Positions 18,401 to 27,223 of a DNA stretch of 47,905 bases are shown one piece after another. The notes below the pieces were generated by a model that saw only the letters and a program-made list of their open reading frames with translations, had not been told where the DNA came from and searched no databases. This DNA is from an uncultured Candidatus Poseidoniales archaeon (GTDB lineage: Archaea > Thermoplasmatota > Poseidoniia > Poseidoniales > Thalassarchaeaceae), in the NCBI GenBank assembly GCA_902511005.1, contig CABXDN010000008.1:1-47905 (forward strand), written 5' to 3'. The translations under genes were made by a program, and so were the position numbers. Position 1 is the stretch's first letter; each line of letters opens with the position of its first letter.

Positions 18401-19924
18401 TTCGCTGGTTCGTCTCATGGGTCTACAGGCTCCCTAGATAAGGGGGAATCACGAACAATAGACATCACAATCAATCCTCCTGGTGCGATGATTCCCGCCG
18501 GCACAGTATTTTCTGCTGCTGTCTCCGTTCATTCTAGAGTTAGTTCAGATTCTTGGTCTGAAGACATAACTTTGGTAGTAGATAATATCGATATCGTCAC
18601 TTTAACTCCAATTTCAGATGGAACAGAGTATGATGTTTCTGCCGATGATTCACTTGAATGGCAAATTAATTTCAATAATCAAGGTAATCGGGATTTAGAA
18701 TTAACTCCGTATGTTCTTTCTAAGCCGAATGGTTGGTCATTTTCTGGAACTCAGAACTCATTCATAGTGTCGTCAGGTTCTCAATTTGATTTACCAATTT
18801 CCATAACTGGTAATGGCCTTGCTAAGAGCGGTGAGTTGAAGCTAAGATTTGTTACAGAAGATGGATTTGTCGTAGACTGGAACAGAACAATTGATGTTCT
18901 CTCAGGTGCGATTCCTAGAATAGAATTCTATCAGGTTGCGTTACCAGATGGAACTTCAGCAGATACTCCTCTTGGGGTTGATTCTCACCCTGTAGGGGGT
19001 ATTGGTTTTGATTTACTTTGGAAAGTTACTAACGATGGTACAATGACATGGAGACCAATTGTCTCTATGGATGTGCCAAATGATGACTGGGAATACTCCT
19101 GTCAAAATAGTAATCCTACTATATCTACAGGATCAACGGTAACAATAATTTGTAATATTATAATTCCATTATCTGCAGAAGCCGGCTCCGAGCCAATGAT
19201 TTCTCTAATTCTCAGTGGAGAGGGGCTAACTTCTGAAAATATGATCTCTCTTTATGTCGATTCAGTGAATGAAGTTGTTTGGAGTATAGTCGAGCAAAAT
19301 CCTTCTCCTCAAGGATACCAAACAACTCTTTCTCTTGAATTACAGAACATAGGTAACTCACATATATCAGAAATCTTGAACTTGGAAGCCCCCAAAGATT
19401 GGAATGAATTAATATTGGATAGTCAAATTGTTAACTTGAGACCGGGGGAAACTCGTTCAGTAGAAATTGCATATACTCCGTCCAAAGGAGCAGATGGCGT
19501 AGTTACGGTTTCATTCTTAAATTCTGATGATATCACTGGTTCATCATTAAATGTAGAAATTGATGTATTACCTGCTGCAACTTCTGATAGTATGGGGAGT
19601 ATCAACTTTATACTTATAATCCTTATAATAATAATACTCGGAGGTGGAGTCGGTTTGGCCATTTATTTCCGCCGAGAAGGGTCAATTAATTCATTAATTC
19701 CAGAAAAGAGAATTGAAAATATTTTACCGGAAGAAGTTCAAGAAGAAGCAAGCGGAATCCCTTGCTGGATATGTAGTGGCGATGTAATTATTGGTAAAGC
19801 TTGGGCCTGTCTTGAATGTGGTGCTAGATATCACATGGATGGCCAAGTACCAGGTTGTAATATTACCGAAAAAAGCCACTGTTTACACTGTGACGCTGGA
19901 ATAGACCAACTAACTGAAGTGTGA
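15455..19924 (+). CDS. Subtilisin-like surface protease with cytoplasmic RING-like finger
   Basis: 1489 residues. Signal peptide (about 3-23) and propeptide-like region to ~250, then an S8 peptidase domain. The catalytic triad is D282 (VGDSG), H316 (DGHGTHV) and S504 (GTSMATP), with oxyanion N420 (AAGNERND). After ~570 comes a P-domain-like beta unit, then CARDB/NEW3-type repeats to ~1370. A membrane span lies at ~1383-1405. The inner tail has eight candidate zinc ligands spaced like a RING/PHD finger: C1437, C1440, C1452, C1455, H1460, C1468, C1476 and C1479. It would digest protein at the cell surface for a peptide-eating lifestyle. A metal finger behind the anchor is odd for this family. 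Confidence 0.92.
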   Translation: MSKRTVCLILGVLLLSYIPLNQGVHESPDSFTEKLDESIQRIEISPDPNSISDLGAPRISNSSEILRSESADSTIGVYTHSGLIPSVYLSQDISFSRIDLAIVIIDGDTGLWDARMEIMEISGIEIRSTIPPSGYLVQGNSEQLKNLQSLTSVESVHEVPAGLLIHPALQDAPDDEILVVEIVGWKNSELVRQTSSLDDNLQDVANSWLSDSWSPDTGIIWGEIQTNDIPEIIKHPSVSYIAPVPILKLMNNEARNHMGIDTVEDFFITGLNGSGQKIAVGDSGLDDDHGDFNGRISGLDSVTPGDSSTADPSDGHGTHVACTVLGDGMRSGGTYQGIAPEANLYFQAMEDDDSGALYSIGINSMLNEAYNAGARLHTNSWGSPTGGEYTTSSEDADDRVSTWDQYWQYQGMTVLFAAGNERNDGISSPGTAKNVITVGGHVNRYNGAPDDMYYWSSRGPTDDGRIKPDLVGPGDYVRSCKSQEASSASGSWSNNWYLEYSGTSMATPATAGAAVLVREYLMEIASRPAPQAALIKALLILGAEDMGVRDIPNNNEGWGRVNLVNSLIPESDVGIFVDDRSRLSSGQFSDYSFDITRGGEELKVVLAWSDYPGSSSSSTQLRNDLDLEITNPNGLLFKGNVFTNGESVVNGQKDSKNNVEVVLVDNAAVGTWTVRVRDSSHGGSNFYQPYSIAVRGVNVNDLDPDPTFVSDSFVLSVPIPQVDEEVEFSISLINQGAGSIPELSVLAAVNSATISTKTLSLSPGESAELTWQWTPDVEGENTISFYIDPNDLVDEVSESNNQYNQVIIVSVPGVRVTCQDPLQLIEGTTDSSTTWSLDLTNTALFETNATIEVSEPIRMQDGIEFDWFSSFSNNTFNLMPAESATVSLSVVHPAPPEPGLYRMLVTGTDVENQIESEFEIYLEVPLLSDANILIPTSQIKVNPLVSTPLQIQIQNDGNGPQTYDIELISPSGWSLGLDSIGSFAGSSHGSTGSLDKGESRTIDITINPPGAMIPAGTVFSAAVSVHSRVSSDSWSEDITLVVDNIDIVTLTPISDGTEYDVSADDSLEWQINFNNQGNRDLELTPYVLSKPNGWSFSGTQNSFIVSSGSQFDLPISITGNGLAKSGELKLRFVTEDGFVVDWNRTIDVLSGAIPRIEFYQVALPDGTSADTPLGVDSHPVGGIGFDLLWKVTNDGTMTWRPIVSMDVPNDDWEYSCQNSNPTISTGSTVTIICNIIIPLSAEAGSEPMISLILSGEGLTSENMISLYVDSVNEVVWSIVEQNPSPQGYQTTLSLELQNIGNSHISEILNLEAPKDWNELILDSQIVNLRPGETRSVEIAYTPSKGADGVVTVSFLNSDDITGSSLNVEIDVLPAATSDSMGSINFILIILIIIILGGGVGLAIYFRREGSINSLIPEKRIENILPEEVQEEASGIPCWICSGDVIIGKAWACLECGARYHMDGQVPGCNITEKSHCLHCDAGIDQLTEV

Positions 19925-19991
19925 AAAATATACGCATTATAGTGCACGTGAAGCGCGAAGCCCTTAGAGGGAAGATTGCTCCCGAGTAACC

Positions 19992-22673
19992 ATGAAGAGA
20001 GCGGATTCCGCGCGTTTGGTTCTTGTTTTGCTTTTGTTATCTTTGATTTCTCCTCCTGTTTATGCAGCAGTAGATGTCTCAATATCGGCGTCTCCAAGTT
20101 CTCAAGAAGCGGATTCAGATAATCCTGCGGAATATGATATTACAGTAACTAATACTGGTGATGATGACATTACCGTGTCCCTAAGTACGTCTCAAGCTGC
20201 TGATTGCAATGGTTTTACTTCTAATGTTGAGCAGGTTAGTGGGACTATTGAATCAGGTCAAAGTGAAACTGTAACTTTGACAGTTTCAGTAAATGACCAA
20301 GCTAGTGGAGAATGTGAAACAACAGTCACAGTGACTGCGACAGGAACTCCTCCTGATCAACCTAAAACCGATGATGTCAAGGTTACAACAACTGCAGGTG
20401 ATGGTGGATTATATTCTGTAACTCTAACTGTTGATGATCAAACTGTTACTTATGATGGTGAAGATGACGAAGTAGTCTGGGAAGTCGATGTCGAGAATAC
20501 TGGTGAGCAACAAGAAAATATTCAACTCGAGATGACTTCAGATAATGATTGTGAATCTGACGAATTAGATGCTTCTGTAAGTCCGGCTACAGTTCAATTA
20601 GAGTCAGGAGATTCTACTACTGTTGATGTAACTGTTGACCTCCCTGATGGTTCTTCAACAGAATCGGGAATCCATTGTTTTATCATAAAAGCAACCGTTA
20701 CTAATGACCCCAATGCTGCCGATCCAGCCGAAGATAATTTGACACTAACAGTTGATATTCCAGAAGTTAAAGAATGCGATCCATCTCTTCAATTTACTTC
20801 TATGAATCTTAATCCTGGAGAAACTGGTTCAAATCGATTTACAGTAGAAAATATAGGAAATACCGAATGGACGGTATCGGCTAGAGCAGTTGCTGATGAT
20901 TTTGATGTTTCTGACTGGGTCGATTTTTCTGCCCCTTCCAGTGCTTTCCTAGGTGAGAAAAATACTGCTGATGATCAACATACCTTTGAGTTTCAAGTGA
21001 CACCTGACGATTCTGTCGAGGCCAGCACACAAGTTCCAATAAAAATCCAAGGCCGTTCAGGTACAGAAGTTGGTTGTGAGAAAATAGTGACCCTAAATGT
21101 TGGCCAATCTTATGATGCTTCAGCATCACTAAGTCAATCCTCATTATCTAATGTTGATCCAGGGACTTCTAAATCGGTATCCATGACAATTACAAACCAA
21201 GGCAATGGTGTCGATACTATTCAGATTAGTGCTGCAAATGTGCCTACAGGCTGGCAAGTATCATTCTCACAATCTTCAGTAACGCTGGCTAGTTCTCAGT
21301 CAACGAATAATCAAGGCTCTATCACAATCGATGTCTTAGTACCAGAAGGCGCAGCAGCTGGTTCGGATAGTATAACTTTCAACATAGGTCATGGAGGCGG
21401 TTCAACGCCATATGCTACGAAAACACTCTCAGTATCTGTTGCTCAAGTTCATGACTTGAGTAGTTCTATAATTTCAGATTCACAAAAAGGCAAGTCTAAT
21501 CAGATTCTAAGATTCCCTATTGACATAACAAATACAGGCAATGTCGATGATAATTTCAAACTTCAAGCCTGTGATCCGAATGATGTTACTGGTTGCAATA
21601 ACCCACTTTGGGATTCATCATTTTCGAATTCTCAGGGTGCAACAATTACTCAAATTAGTATAGACTCAGGAGTTACTAAGAAAGTATATCTTGATGTAAC
21701 AATAGAGGGTGAAGAAAATGGAGACAGGGCTTCAGTATCTGCCGTTATCACGATTTTTGGCACAGATGTCTCATCTTCACACGTCTTTAATATCGAAGTT
21801 TCTAATTTTAATTATGGTATGAGCATAACTCCTGTTGAGCCAGGGGAGATACCTGACGAACTTCAAGTTCAATTACCGCCGGGAGGGACTGGAGAAGTGT
21901 CCTTTTGGGTTGAAAATACAGGTGATTTTCCAAATGGTGATAATGCGGTAATTACAATCGCAGGAATGGAGTCTACAGTTCTCAGAACATTGAAAGTTAA
22001 TGGTGTGGCTACTGATGAACCATTCCATGTCGATGTAGGGCCTGAGAACAGAGTTCTGGTCACTTTAGATTTCGAAGTTTTGGATGGTGTGCAAAGTGGT
22101 GCTTCAGGGCTCATTAAAGTCTTAGCTGCTTCCGAACTAAATGCGATTGAAAGTACATCAGTGAATCTTTTAATTGATGTTATTACTATACATGATCTTA
22201 GGATGGTAATTGAAGAAGCGACTTCCCAAACAGTTGACTATCCTGAGAAAGCCGTATTTACTATTTATGTTACTAATCATGGCAATGTCGAAGAAACGGT
22301 TGTGATAGAGTCTTCAGATCCACTTAGGTTCTGGTCAGTTAATGCAGTTGATGATGAGTTTAAACTAGCTCCCGGTGAAACAAGAGAGGTTGAGATAAGG
22401 GTAACTCCACCCAATGATTTATTCCAAGATGACACTTATGATTTTACAATTATAGTAATGCCAAAAGGTCTACCTGTGGCAGGACAACCTCTTGACCTTT
22501 CAGTTACAGCAGAAATGTCTATTGGAATTTCTATCCTTTCAGATAAAGCAGTCCAGATATTAGTTTGGACATCTATCATAATCGGAGTACTGCTAGTCAT
22601 AATGTTGGTAATGAGGTCACGTAACGAGAGCCGAAGAATCCTCGAAGCATTGGAACTAGAATCTAAGCCTTAA
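19992..22673 (+). CDS. Membrane-anchored surface protein of NEW3/CARDB-like repeats
   Basis: 893 residues. Signal peptide at about 8-25 (LVLVLLLLSLISPPVYA). The rest of the outer part is a string of ~100-residue beta domains with the signature TNTGDDDITVSLS / ENTGEQQENIQL / TNQGNGVDTIQIS / TNTGNVDDNFKLQ / TNHGNVEETVVI, which is the NEW3/CARDB-like adhesion fold. A C-terminal membrane span at about 855-876 is followed by a short basic tail (RSRNESRR). Unlike the two other large proteins here it has no zinc finger. Acidic and Thr/Ser-rich. It probably forms part of the cell envelope or presents other proteins. A TATA-like TTATAG and a CCCT/AGGG hairpin lie in the 67-base gap upstream. Confidence 0.85.
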   Translation: MKRADSARLVLVLLLLSLISPPVYAAVDVSISASPSSQEADSDNPAEYDITVTNTGDDDITVSLSTSQAADCNGFTSNVEQVSGTIESGQSETVTLTVSVNDQASGECETTVTVTATGTPPDQPKTDDVKVTTTAGDGGLYSVTLTVDDQTVTYDGEDDEVVWEVDVENTGEQQENIQLEMTSDNDCESDELDASVSPATVQLESGDSTTVDVTVDLPDGSSTESGIHCFIIKATVTNDPNAADPAEDNLTLTVDIPEVKECDPSLQFTSMNLNPGETGSNRFTVENIGNTEWTVSARAVADDFDVSDWVDFSAPSSAFLGEKNTADDQHTFEFQVTPDDSVEASTQVPIKIQGRSGTEVGCEKIVTLNVGQSYDASASLSQSSLSNVDPGTSKSVSMTITNQGNGVDTIQISAANVPTGWQVSFSQSSVTLASSQSTNNQGSITIDVLVPEGAAAGSDSITFNIGHGGGSTPYATKTLSVSVAQVHDLSSSIISDSQKGKSNQILRFPIDITNTGNVDDNFKLQACDPNDVTGCNNPLWDSSFSNSQGATITQISIDSGVTKKVYLDVTIEGEENGDRASVSAVITIFGTDVSSSHVFNIEVSNFNYGMSITPVEPGEIPDELQVQLPPGGTGEVSFWVENTGDFPNGDNAVITIAGMESTVLRTLKVNGVATDEPFHVDVGPENRVLVTLDFEVLDGVQSGASGLIKVLAASELNAIESTSVNLLIDVITIHDLRMVIEEATSQTVDYPEKAVFTIYVTNHGNVEETVVIESSDPLRFWSVNAVDDEFKLAPGETREVEIRVTPPNDLFQDDTYDFTIIVMPKGLPVAGQPLDLSVTAEMSIGISILSDKAVQILVWTSIIIGVLLVIMLVMRSRNESRRILEALELESKP

Positions 22674-22766
22674 CTGTCAAGTTGAAAATCATTGTTAGGT
22701 TACACTTATTGCCCTAATTTTAGTGGGCGCGTCTAACGGTCCCTCAGGGGCCGGGTTGTGAGCCCC

Positions 22767-23213
22767 ATGACGTCTGTTTCCGAAGCATATCTAGGACTCG
22801 CTGTTATGACCTTAGTCGGTATAGGATTTCCAGTAGGTAGTTTCATCGCATCTAGGCTTCTAAGGCCGGTTGTCGACCCTAATGATTCTACTAAAACACG
22901 CTCTTGGTTATTACCTGGTTATGAGATTGATCAGTCTTTGTATGTGCGACGCGAGAGTACTTACGAATGTGGCTCTGCTCCCGTTGGAGATGCTCATATT
23001 AATTTCCATTTCCAATATTATTGGTACGCGATTATATTCTTGGTATTCGATATTGCTTTCATGTTCTTAGCATTCGGCGGTATAATTTCAATCCAGCAAG
23101 AAATATCCAATTCTCAAATAATGGGTGCGTTAACTACTATGTCAATATTCATTGCTCTAATGAGTCTCGGAGTTTGGCATGTATTCCGTAAGAGAGGAAG
23201 AATATACATTTGA
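22767..23213 (+). CDS. nuoA: Complex I subunit A
   Basis: First gene of a twelve-gene complex I operon. About 148 residues with three membrane spans. Family hallmarks are the ESTYECGSAPVGDAHINFHFQYY loop near the quinone site (Cys in ECG) and the FDIAFMFLAF span after it. NuoA helps form the link between the hydrophilic arm and the membrane arm. ATG 22767 is chosen; an in-frame GTG at 22758 would add three residues, and neither has a clear RBS. An 84-base gap separates it from the surface-protein genes and probably holds the operon promoter. Confidence 0.95.
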   Translation: MTSVSEAYLGLAVMTLVGIGFPVGSFIASRLLRPVVDPNDSTKTRSWLLPGYEIDQSLYVRRESTYECGSAPVGDAHINFHFQYYWYAIIFLVFDIAFMFLAFGGIISIQQEISNSQIMGALTTMSIFIALMSLGVWHVFRKRGRIYI

Positions 23214-23222
23214 GGTGTTAAT

Positions 23223-23819
23223 ATGGCGGATGACGGACAAAATTATTCTATGTTCAGTAGTCGATTACTAGTCGATACAGTAGGGGATGTAACCGATGAG
23301 GCATTGAAGGCTAGTCGTTTGAAAGATGTAATAGGTGTACTTGCCGGACGTCTGTTTAATTGGGGTCAAAGAAAATCATTATTCCCTCTTCATCTTGGAA
23401 TCAAGTGTTGTGCACTAGAAATGGCTGCAGCAGGTGCAAGCCGTTTCGATGCTGAACGTTTTGGCGTTTTCTTCCGTTCAAGTCCGCGACAATGTGACGT
23501 CCTCTTAGTCAACGGCCCAATAAGTAAGAAATTCGCAGACCCAATAGTACGTCTTTGGGAGCAAATGCCAGAACCAAAATGGTGTATTGCAATGGGTGAA
23601 TGTGCGATATCAGGGGGTCCTTATTTCCAATCATATAACATTCTTGAAGGGGTAGACACAGTAATCCCAGTCGATGTATATATTCCAGGTTGTCCGCCTC
23701 GTCCCGAGGCATTAATCGATGGATTTGGTAAATTAAGGGAGAAAATCATCCGTATAGGCGCAATGCCGAGTCATTCTAGGTTAGAAAGTGAAGCTCCTAT
23801 AATTGTCGGAGATATTTGA
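23223..23819 (+). CDS. nuoB: Complex I subunit B (N2 iron-sulfur cluster)
   Basis: 198 residues. It carries the ligands for the terminal 4Fe-4S cluster N2, which hands electrons to quinone: adjacent C62-C63 (KCCALEM), C127 (MGECAISGG) and C157 (IPGCPPRPE). The sequence from RSSPRQCDVLLVNGPI onward is typical. Length is normal. GAGGTG seven bases or fewer before the ATG; nine bases separate it from nuoA. Soluble, at the base of the peripheral arm with NuoD and NuoI. Confidence 0.97.
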   Translation: MADDGQNYSMFSSRLLVDTVGDVTDEALKASRLKDVIGVLAGRLFNWGQRKSLFPLHLGIKCCALEMAAAGASRFDAERFGVFFRSSPRQCDVLLVNGPISKKFADPIVRLWEQMPEPKWCIAMGECAISGGPYFQSYNILEGVDTVIPVDVYIPGCPPRPEALIDGFGKLREKIIRIGAMPSHSRLESEAPIIVGDI

Positions 23820-23828
23820 GGGATTTTT

Positions 23829-24482
23829 ATGGCAATTGTTTCCGAAAAAACACAACAAGCGGCGGCTGAGAAATTAGCAGAGGCCTTGGATAAGATGGAT
23901 GGTGTTGAATCATCAGTAGATGTCCGAACTAGCGGAACCCAAAATAGACCTATAGTCAACGCTTCTGTTTCCCCTGAGAACTGGCGCAAGGTTGCTGAAG
24001 ATCTGAAAAACAAATTTGAAGTGGATCATTGTTCAATGATTACTGGTATCCACTGGCCTGAATCAAGTGATAAAACGTGGGAAGTAGTCTATCATTTCCT
24101 GAGGACTGGAATTAAAAACCCTGTTATTGAAGGAGGTTTAGTTATTCCGAATATAGTGGACTTTTCTAAGGTCAAAGGTAAGGATGTACCTTTAGAGATT
24201 CAAATTAGTGTCAAGATTCAAGAGACTAGAACTCCTTCCGTTGCAAGTGTACAAGACATTTGGGTCGGAGCGGATTGGAACGAAAAAGAAACGTGGGATT
24301 TAGTCGGAATTGATTTTGATGGTCACGAGGGAATGCGTAGGGTTCTCAACCCTCATGAATCACCAGTGGGTTTCCATCCATTACAGAAACAGCATAAATT
24401 ACGTTATCACGGATTTGAAGAAATGTATGATGACGCTCAAGGTTTTATGCGTAAACCAGTAGATTCTAGCAGAATAAAATGA
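23829..24482 (+). CDS. nuoC: Complex I subunit C
   Basis: 217 residues, soluble. The C-terminal half has the family signature: an IWVGADWNEKETWDLVGIDFDGH stretch (WxEREtyDlfGI in relatives), then MRRVLNPHESPVGFHPLQK. The N-terminal ~45 residues are a helical extension (TQQAAAEKLAEALDK) of a sort seen in archaeal homologues. NuoC packs on NuoD in the peripheral arm and carries no cofactor. It is separate from nuoD here, unlike the fused NuoCD of Escherichia coli. GAGGG precedes the ATG. Confidence 0.93.
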   Translation: MAIVSEKTQQAAAEKLAEALDKMDGVESSVDVRTSGTQNRPIVNASVSPENWRKVAEDLKNKFEVDHCSMITGIHWPESSDKTWEVVYHFLRTGIKNPVIEGGLVIPNIVDFSKVKGKDVPLEIQISVKIQETRTPSVASVQDIWVGADWNEKETWDLVGIDFDGHEGMRRVLNPHESPVGFHPLQKQHKLRYHGFEEMYDDAQGFMRKPVDSSRIK

Positions 24483-24491
24483 GGTGAATAA

Positions 24492-25628
24492 ATGGCAGAA
24501 ATGTGGATTTCAATGGGGCCTCAACATCCGATGACCCATGGGCTTTGGACACTTAAGGTGAAAGTTGATGGTGAAACAGTAGTAGATACCGAACCAGATC
24601 TCGGATACATTCATCGAGGTGTAGAAAAAATCTGTGAATCTCGAGATTTCACTCAGATCACAACATATTGTGACAGACTTTGTTATGCTTCTGCTAATAC
24701 TTGGTCTCATGCTTACATATATGCGGCTGAAGATTTGCTTGGGGTCGAAGTTCCAGAACGTGCCGAATATATCCGATTAGTTGCAGTAGAAATTCAGAGA
24801 ATAGCTAGTCACTTAATGTGGTTAGGCGCTTATGGTCCAGATATCGGTAATCTGAGCGTAATGGTTTGGTGTCTCCGTGAAAGAGAGATGATGATGGATT
24901 TATTGCAAGAACTTGGTGGTTCTAGAATGCATTATAATTTCCCTCGTATAGGCGGTGTGAAGAGAGATTTACCGCATGGTTTTGCTCTAAGGGCTCGTCA
25001 TAAGTTGAAATTATTCCTAGATCGCATACAAGAATATGAAGCTCTTTTCGATGAATCTACAGTCTTCTTAATTCGTAGTCAAGGTGTAGGCTATGCGAAA
25101 CCTGAAGAAATGATAAATCATGGAGTATCTGGTCCGAATATTCGTGCAGCAGGAGTGAATCATGATATTCGTACATCTCACCCATATTCAGTTTATTCAG
25201 AACTTGATTGGGCACCTGCTGTAGAACGTTCTTCAATCAAGGGTGCCGACTGTTATGATCGATACCGTATTAGAGTTGAAGAGATGAGGCAGAGCGCTAA
25301 TTTAGTTCTCCAAGCATTAGATAAGATTCCAGGTGGAGCAGAAACATACCATGAGCCAGGTGATCCTAAAATTTTGGGGAAAGCACCAACGAGGGCGCCA
25401 GAAGGAACATCGGGTTCTCACCATTTCGAAGACAGCCGTGGCGAATCTATGTTCTACATAGCTGGTGGTGGTGAAGGGCGCGGTAAGATGCCTTACCGAG
25501 TGTCTATTCGTTCTCCGATGTTCATTACAATTCCTTATGCTTCAAAATGTATGATTGGATACAAGGTGGCAGATATTCCTGCGATTATGGGTTCATTCGA
25601 CCCATGTATTGGCGAGACAGATAGGTGA
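24492..25628 (+). CDS. nuoD: Complex I subunit D (quinone-binding 49-kDa type)
   Basis: 378 residues, matching the family. The N-terminal GPQHPMTHGLW holds the His residues that line the quinone pocket (H12, H16). The DLGYIHRGVEK, CYASANTWSH, HLMWLGAYGPDIG and C-terminal SFDPCIGETDR stretches are all recognisable; the last replaces the hydrogenase nickel site with DP. Together with NuoB it forms the site where electrons reach the quinone. Start: GAGGTGA five bases before ATG. Ten bases follow before nuoH. Confidence 0.97.
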   Translation: MAEMWISMGPQHPMTHGLWTLKVKVDGETVVDTEPDLGYIHRGVEKICESRDFTQITTYCDRLCYASANTWSHAYIYAAEDLLGVEVPERAEYIRLVAVEIQRIASHLMWLGAYGPDIGNLSVMVWCLREREMMMDLLQELGGSRMHYNFPRIGGVKRDLPHGFALRARHKLKLFLDRIQEYEALFDESTVFLIRSQGVGYAKPEEMINHGVSGPNIRAAGVNHDIRTSHPYSVYSELDWAPAVERSSIKGADCYDRYRIRVEEMRQSANLVLQALDKIPGGAETYHEPGDPKILGKAPTRAPEGTSGSHHFEDSRGESMFYIAGGGEGRGKMPYRVSIRSPMFITIPYASKCMIGYKVADIPAIMGSFDPCIGETDR

Positions 25629-25637
25629 GTTGAGATT

Positions 25638-27212
25638 ATGGCAAGTAGCGATTGGTTGGACATTCGTGGTTGGACTGAATCAATCATTGGGTGGTCTATG
25701 GACAAAACTCATGACATTCTACCTTCAAGCGATATCGATTTAGAATTTTCAATTACTCGTCCACGATGGTTCTTGGAAGAGCCAATCGTGATAGGTTCAG
25801 AAATAAATTTACAATCAGGGTTTGCGGATATTCAACCTTCTCTTGAAGCATTTTTCGTTTCAACAATAATGTGCACCGTAGTTTTCGCTACAATGATGTT
25901 GACTCTCATGGTAGTTCCATATATTGAGAGGAAATTCATAGGCCGTCTGATGGATAGAATTGGCGCCACTACTTCGCTTCGAAGTTTATGGATCGGCGAA
26001 GGTCCTTCGACGGCTGGAGATTGGTGGAATAAGTTACCAATGGGGATGGGAGCTCCTATAGGTATGATTAATCGAAGCCTTAATTCCTCTTTTGGCAATA
26101 CTCATCACTTAGACACAATAAATAGAGTAGGGAATAGAGGATATCATGGCATTTGGTTCCTATTCCCTGGATTTTTCCAGGCATTAGCAGATTTTCTTAA
26201 GTTTGCTACAAAGGAACATTTAATTCCTGATAAGGCAGATAAATTGGTCTTCGAAGTCGCTCCTGTAATTATTATCGCAACTACAATAATGTGCTATACA
26301 TTCATTCCCTTCGGGCCTCATATTTGGGCGGCGAATCCAGACTTGTCACTCCTTTTCTTGATGGCCATCTTTGGCGTAGCACCTTTGGGGGTCTTCTTCG
26401 CAGGATGGGCTTCTAATAACAAATATACTCTCATTGGTGGAATGCGATCTGCAGCGCAATTAACGGCATATGAGATACCACTACTAATTACAGTTCTTTC
26501 AATAGCTGTAGTTAGTGGGTCATTTAATATTCTAGAAATAGTTGATTTCCAGATAGAGAATTCAGATACTTGGAATATATTCATACTGCCATTAGGCGCG
26601 GTACTTTTCTTAATTACAATGATAGCAGAAGTTGAAAGAATTCCTTTTGATATGCCCGAAGCAGAAGCTGAGCTTGTAGAAGGATGGTGGACTGAGTATG
26701 GAGGTATAAGATGGGGCTTAATGTTCGCAGTTGAAATGATGCGTGCTTACGCTGCCTGTATTCTTTTTGCTTTGTTCTTCCTCGGAGGATGGGAATTTCC
26801 ATTCCAAGATTGGCTTTCAGTCGCTCCTGTGGTTGGGGTTATTTTTGAAAATCTATTTTTGATTATACCTGGTATAGTTGTAGTTTTACTGAAAGCTTGG
26901 TTATTATTCGCTTTCTTCGTTTGGGTCCGTGCTTCATTACATAGAATTAGAACGGATCAAATTCTTGAATTCGGTTGGAGATATTTATTACCACTTTCTA
27001 TGGTCAATTTAGCAATTGCAATGTATCTTCGTCTAGAAGTATGGACTGCTTCAGGATGGCCTATTTGGGTCCCTCCAGTGATTAGTATTGTCGCGATTGC
27101 ACTATTCGTTATCTACGCGATAGATGAAGATAAAGATGCATTAGAATACTCTAGAAGGCCATATAATACTCAAACATTGGATAAAGCATATCCGGGAAGT
27201 AGAAGAGAATAG
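25638..27212 (+). CDS. nuoH: Complex I subunit H with N-terminal extension and internal insertion
   Basis: 524 residues, against the ~320-350 usual for this subunit. It has about eight core spans. Conserved anchors are YIERKFIGR (E97), FQALADFLKFATKEHLIP, GAPLG-type loops, EVERIPFDMPEAEAELVEG (quinone channel acidic loop) and WVRASLHRIRTDQ. Two additions stand out: ~70 extra residues before the first span, and about 55 extra residues between ERK and QALAD (84 residues separate E97 and Q181, versus ~30 in E. coli NuoH from memory). The insertion lies on the cytoplasmic side where NuoH meets NuoI and NuoB. The start has GGTGA nine bases before ATG. Confidence 0.95.
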   Translation: MASSDWLDIRGWTESIIGWSMDKTHDILPSSDIDLEFSITRPRWFLEEPIVIGSEINLQSGFADIQPSLEAFFVSTIMCTVVFATMMLTLMVVPYIERKFIGRLMDRIGATTSLRSLWIGEGPSTAGDWWNKLPMGMGAPIGMINRSLNSSFGNTHHLDTINRVGNRGYHGIWFLFPGFFQALADFLKFATKEHLIPDKADKLVFEVAPVIIIATTIMCYTFIPFGPHIWAANPDLSLLFLMAIFGVAPLGVFFAGWASNNKYTLIGGMRSAAQLTAYEIPLLITVLSIAVVSGSFNILEIVDFQIENSDTWNIFILPLGAVLFLITMIAEVERIPFDMPEAEAELVEGWWTEYGGIRWGLMFAVEMMRAYAACILFALFFLGGWEFPFQDWLSVAPVVGVIFENLFLIIPGIVVVLLKAWLLFAFFVWVRASLHRIRTDQILEFGWRYLLPLSMVNLAIAMYLRLEVWTASGWPIWVPPVISIVAIALFVIYAIDEDKDALEYSRRPYNTQTLDKAYPGSRRE

Positions 27213-27223
27213 GAGGTGAAAAA

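Noticed and set aside
23472-23492. Third copy of the tRNA-like string inside nuoB
   Set aside because: CCGTTCAAGTCCGCG is similar, but it encodes conserved NuoB residues (RSSPRQ) and lacks the acceptor strand; coincidence.
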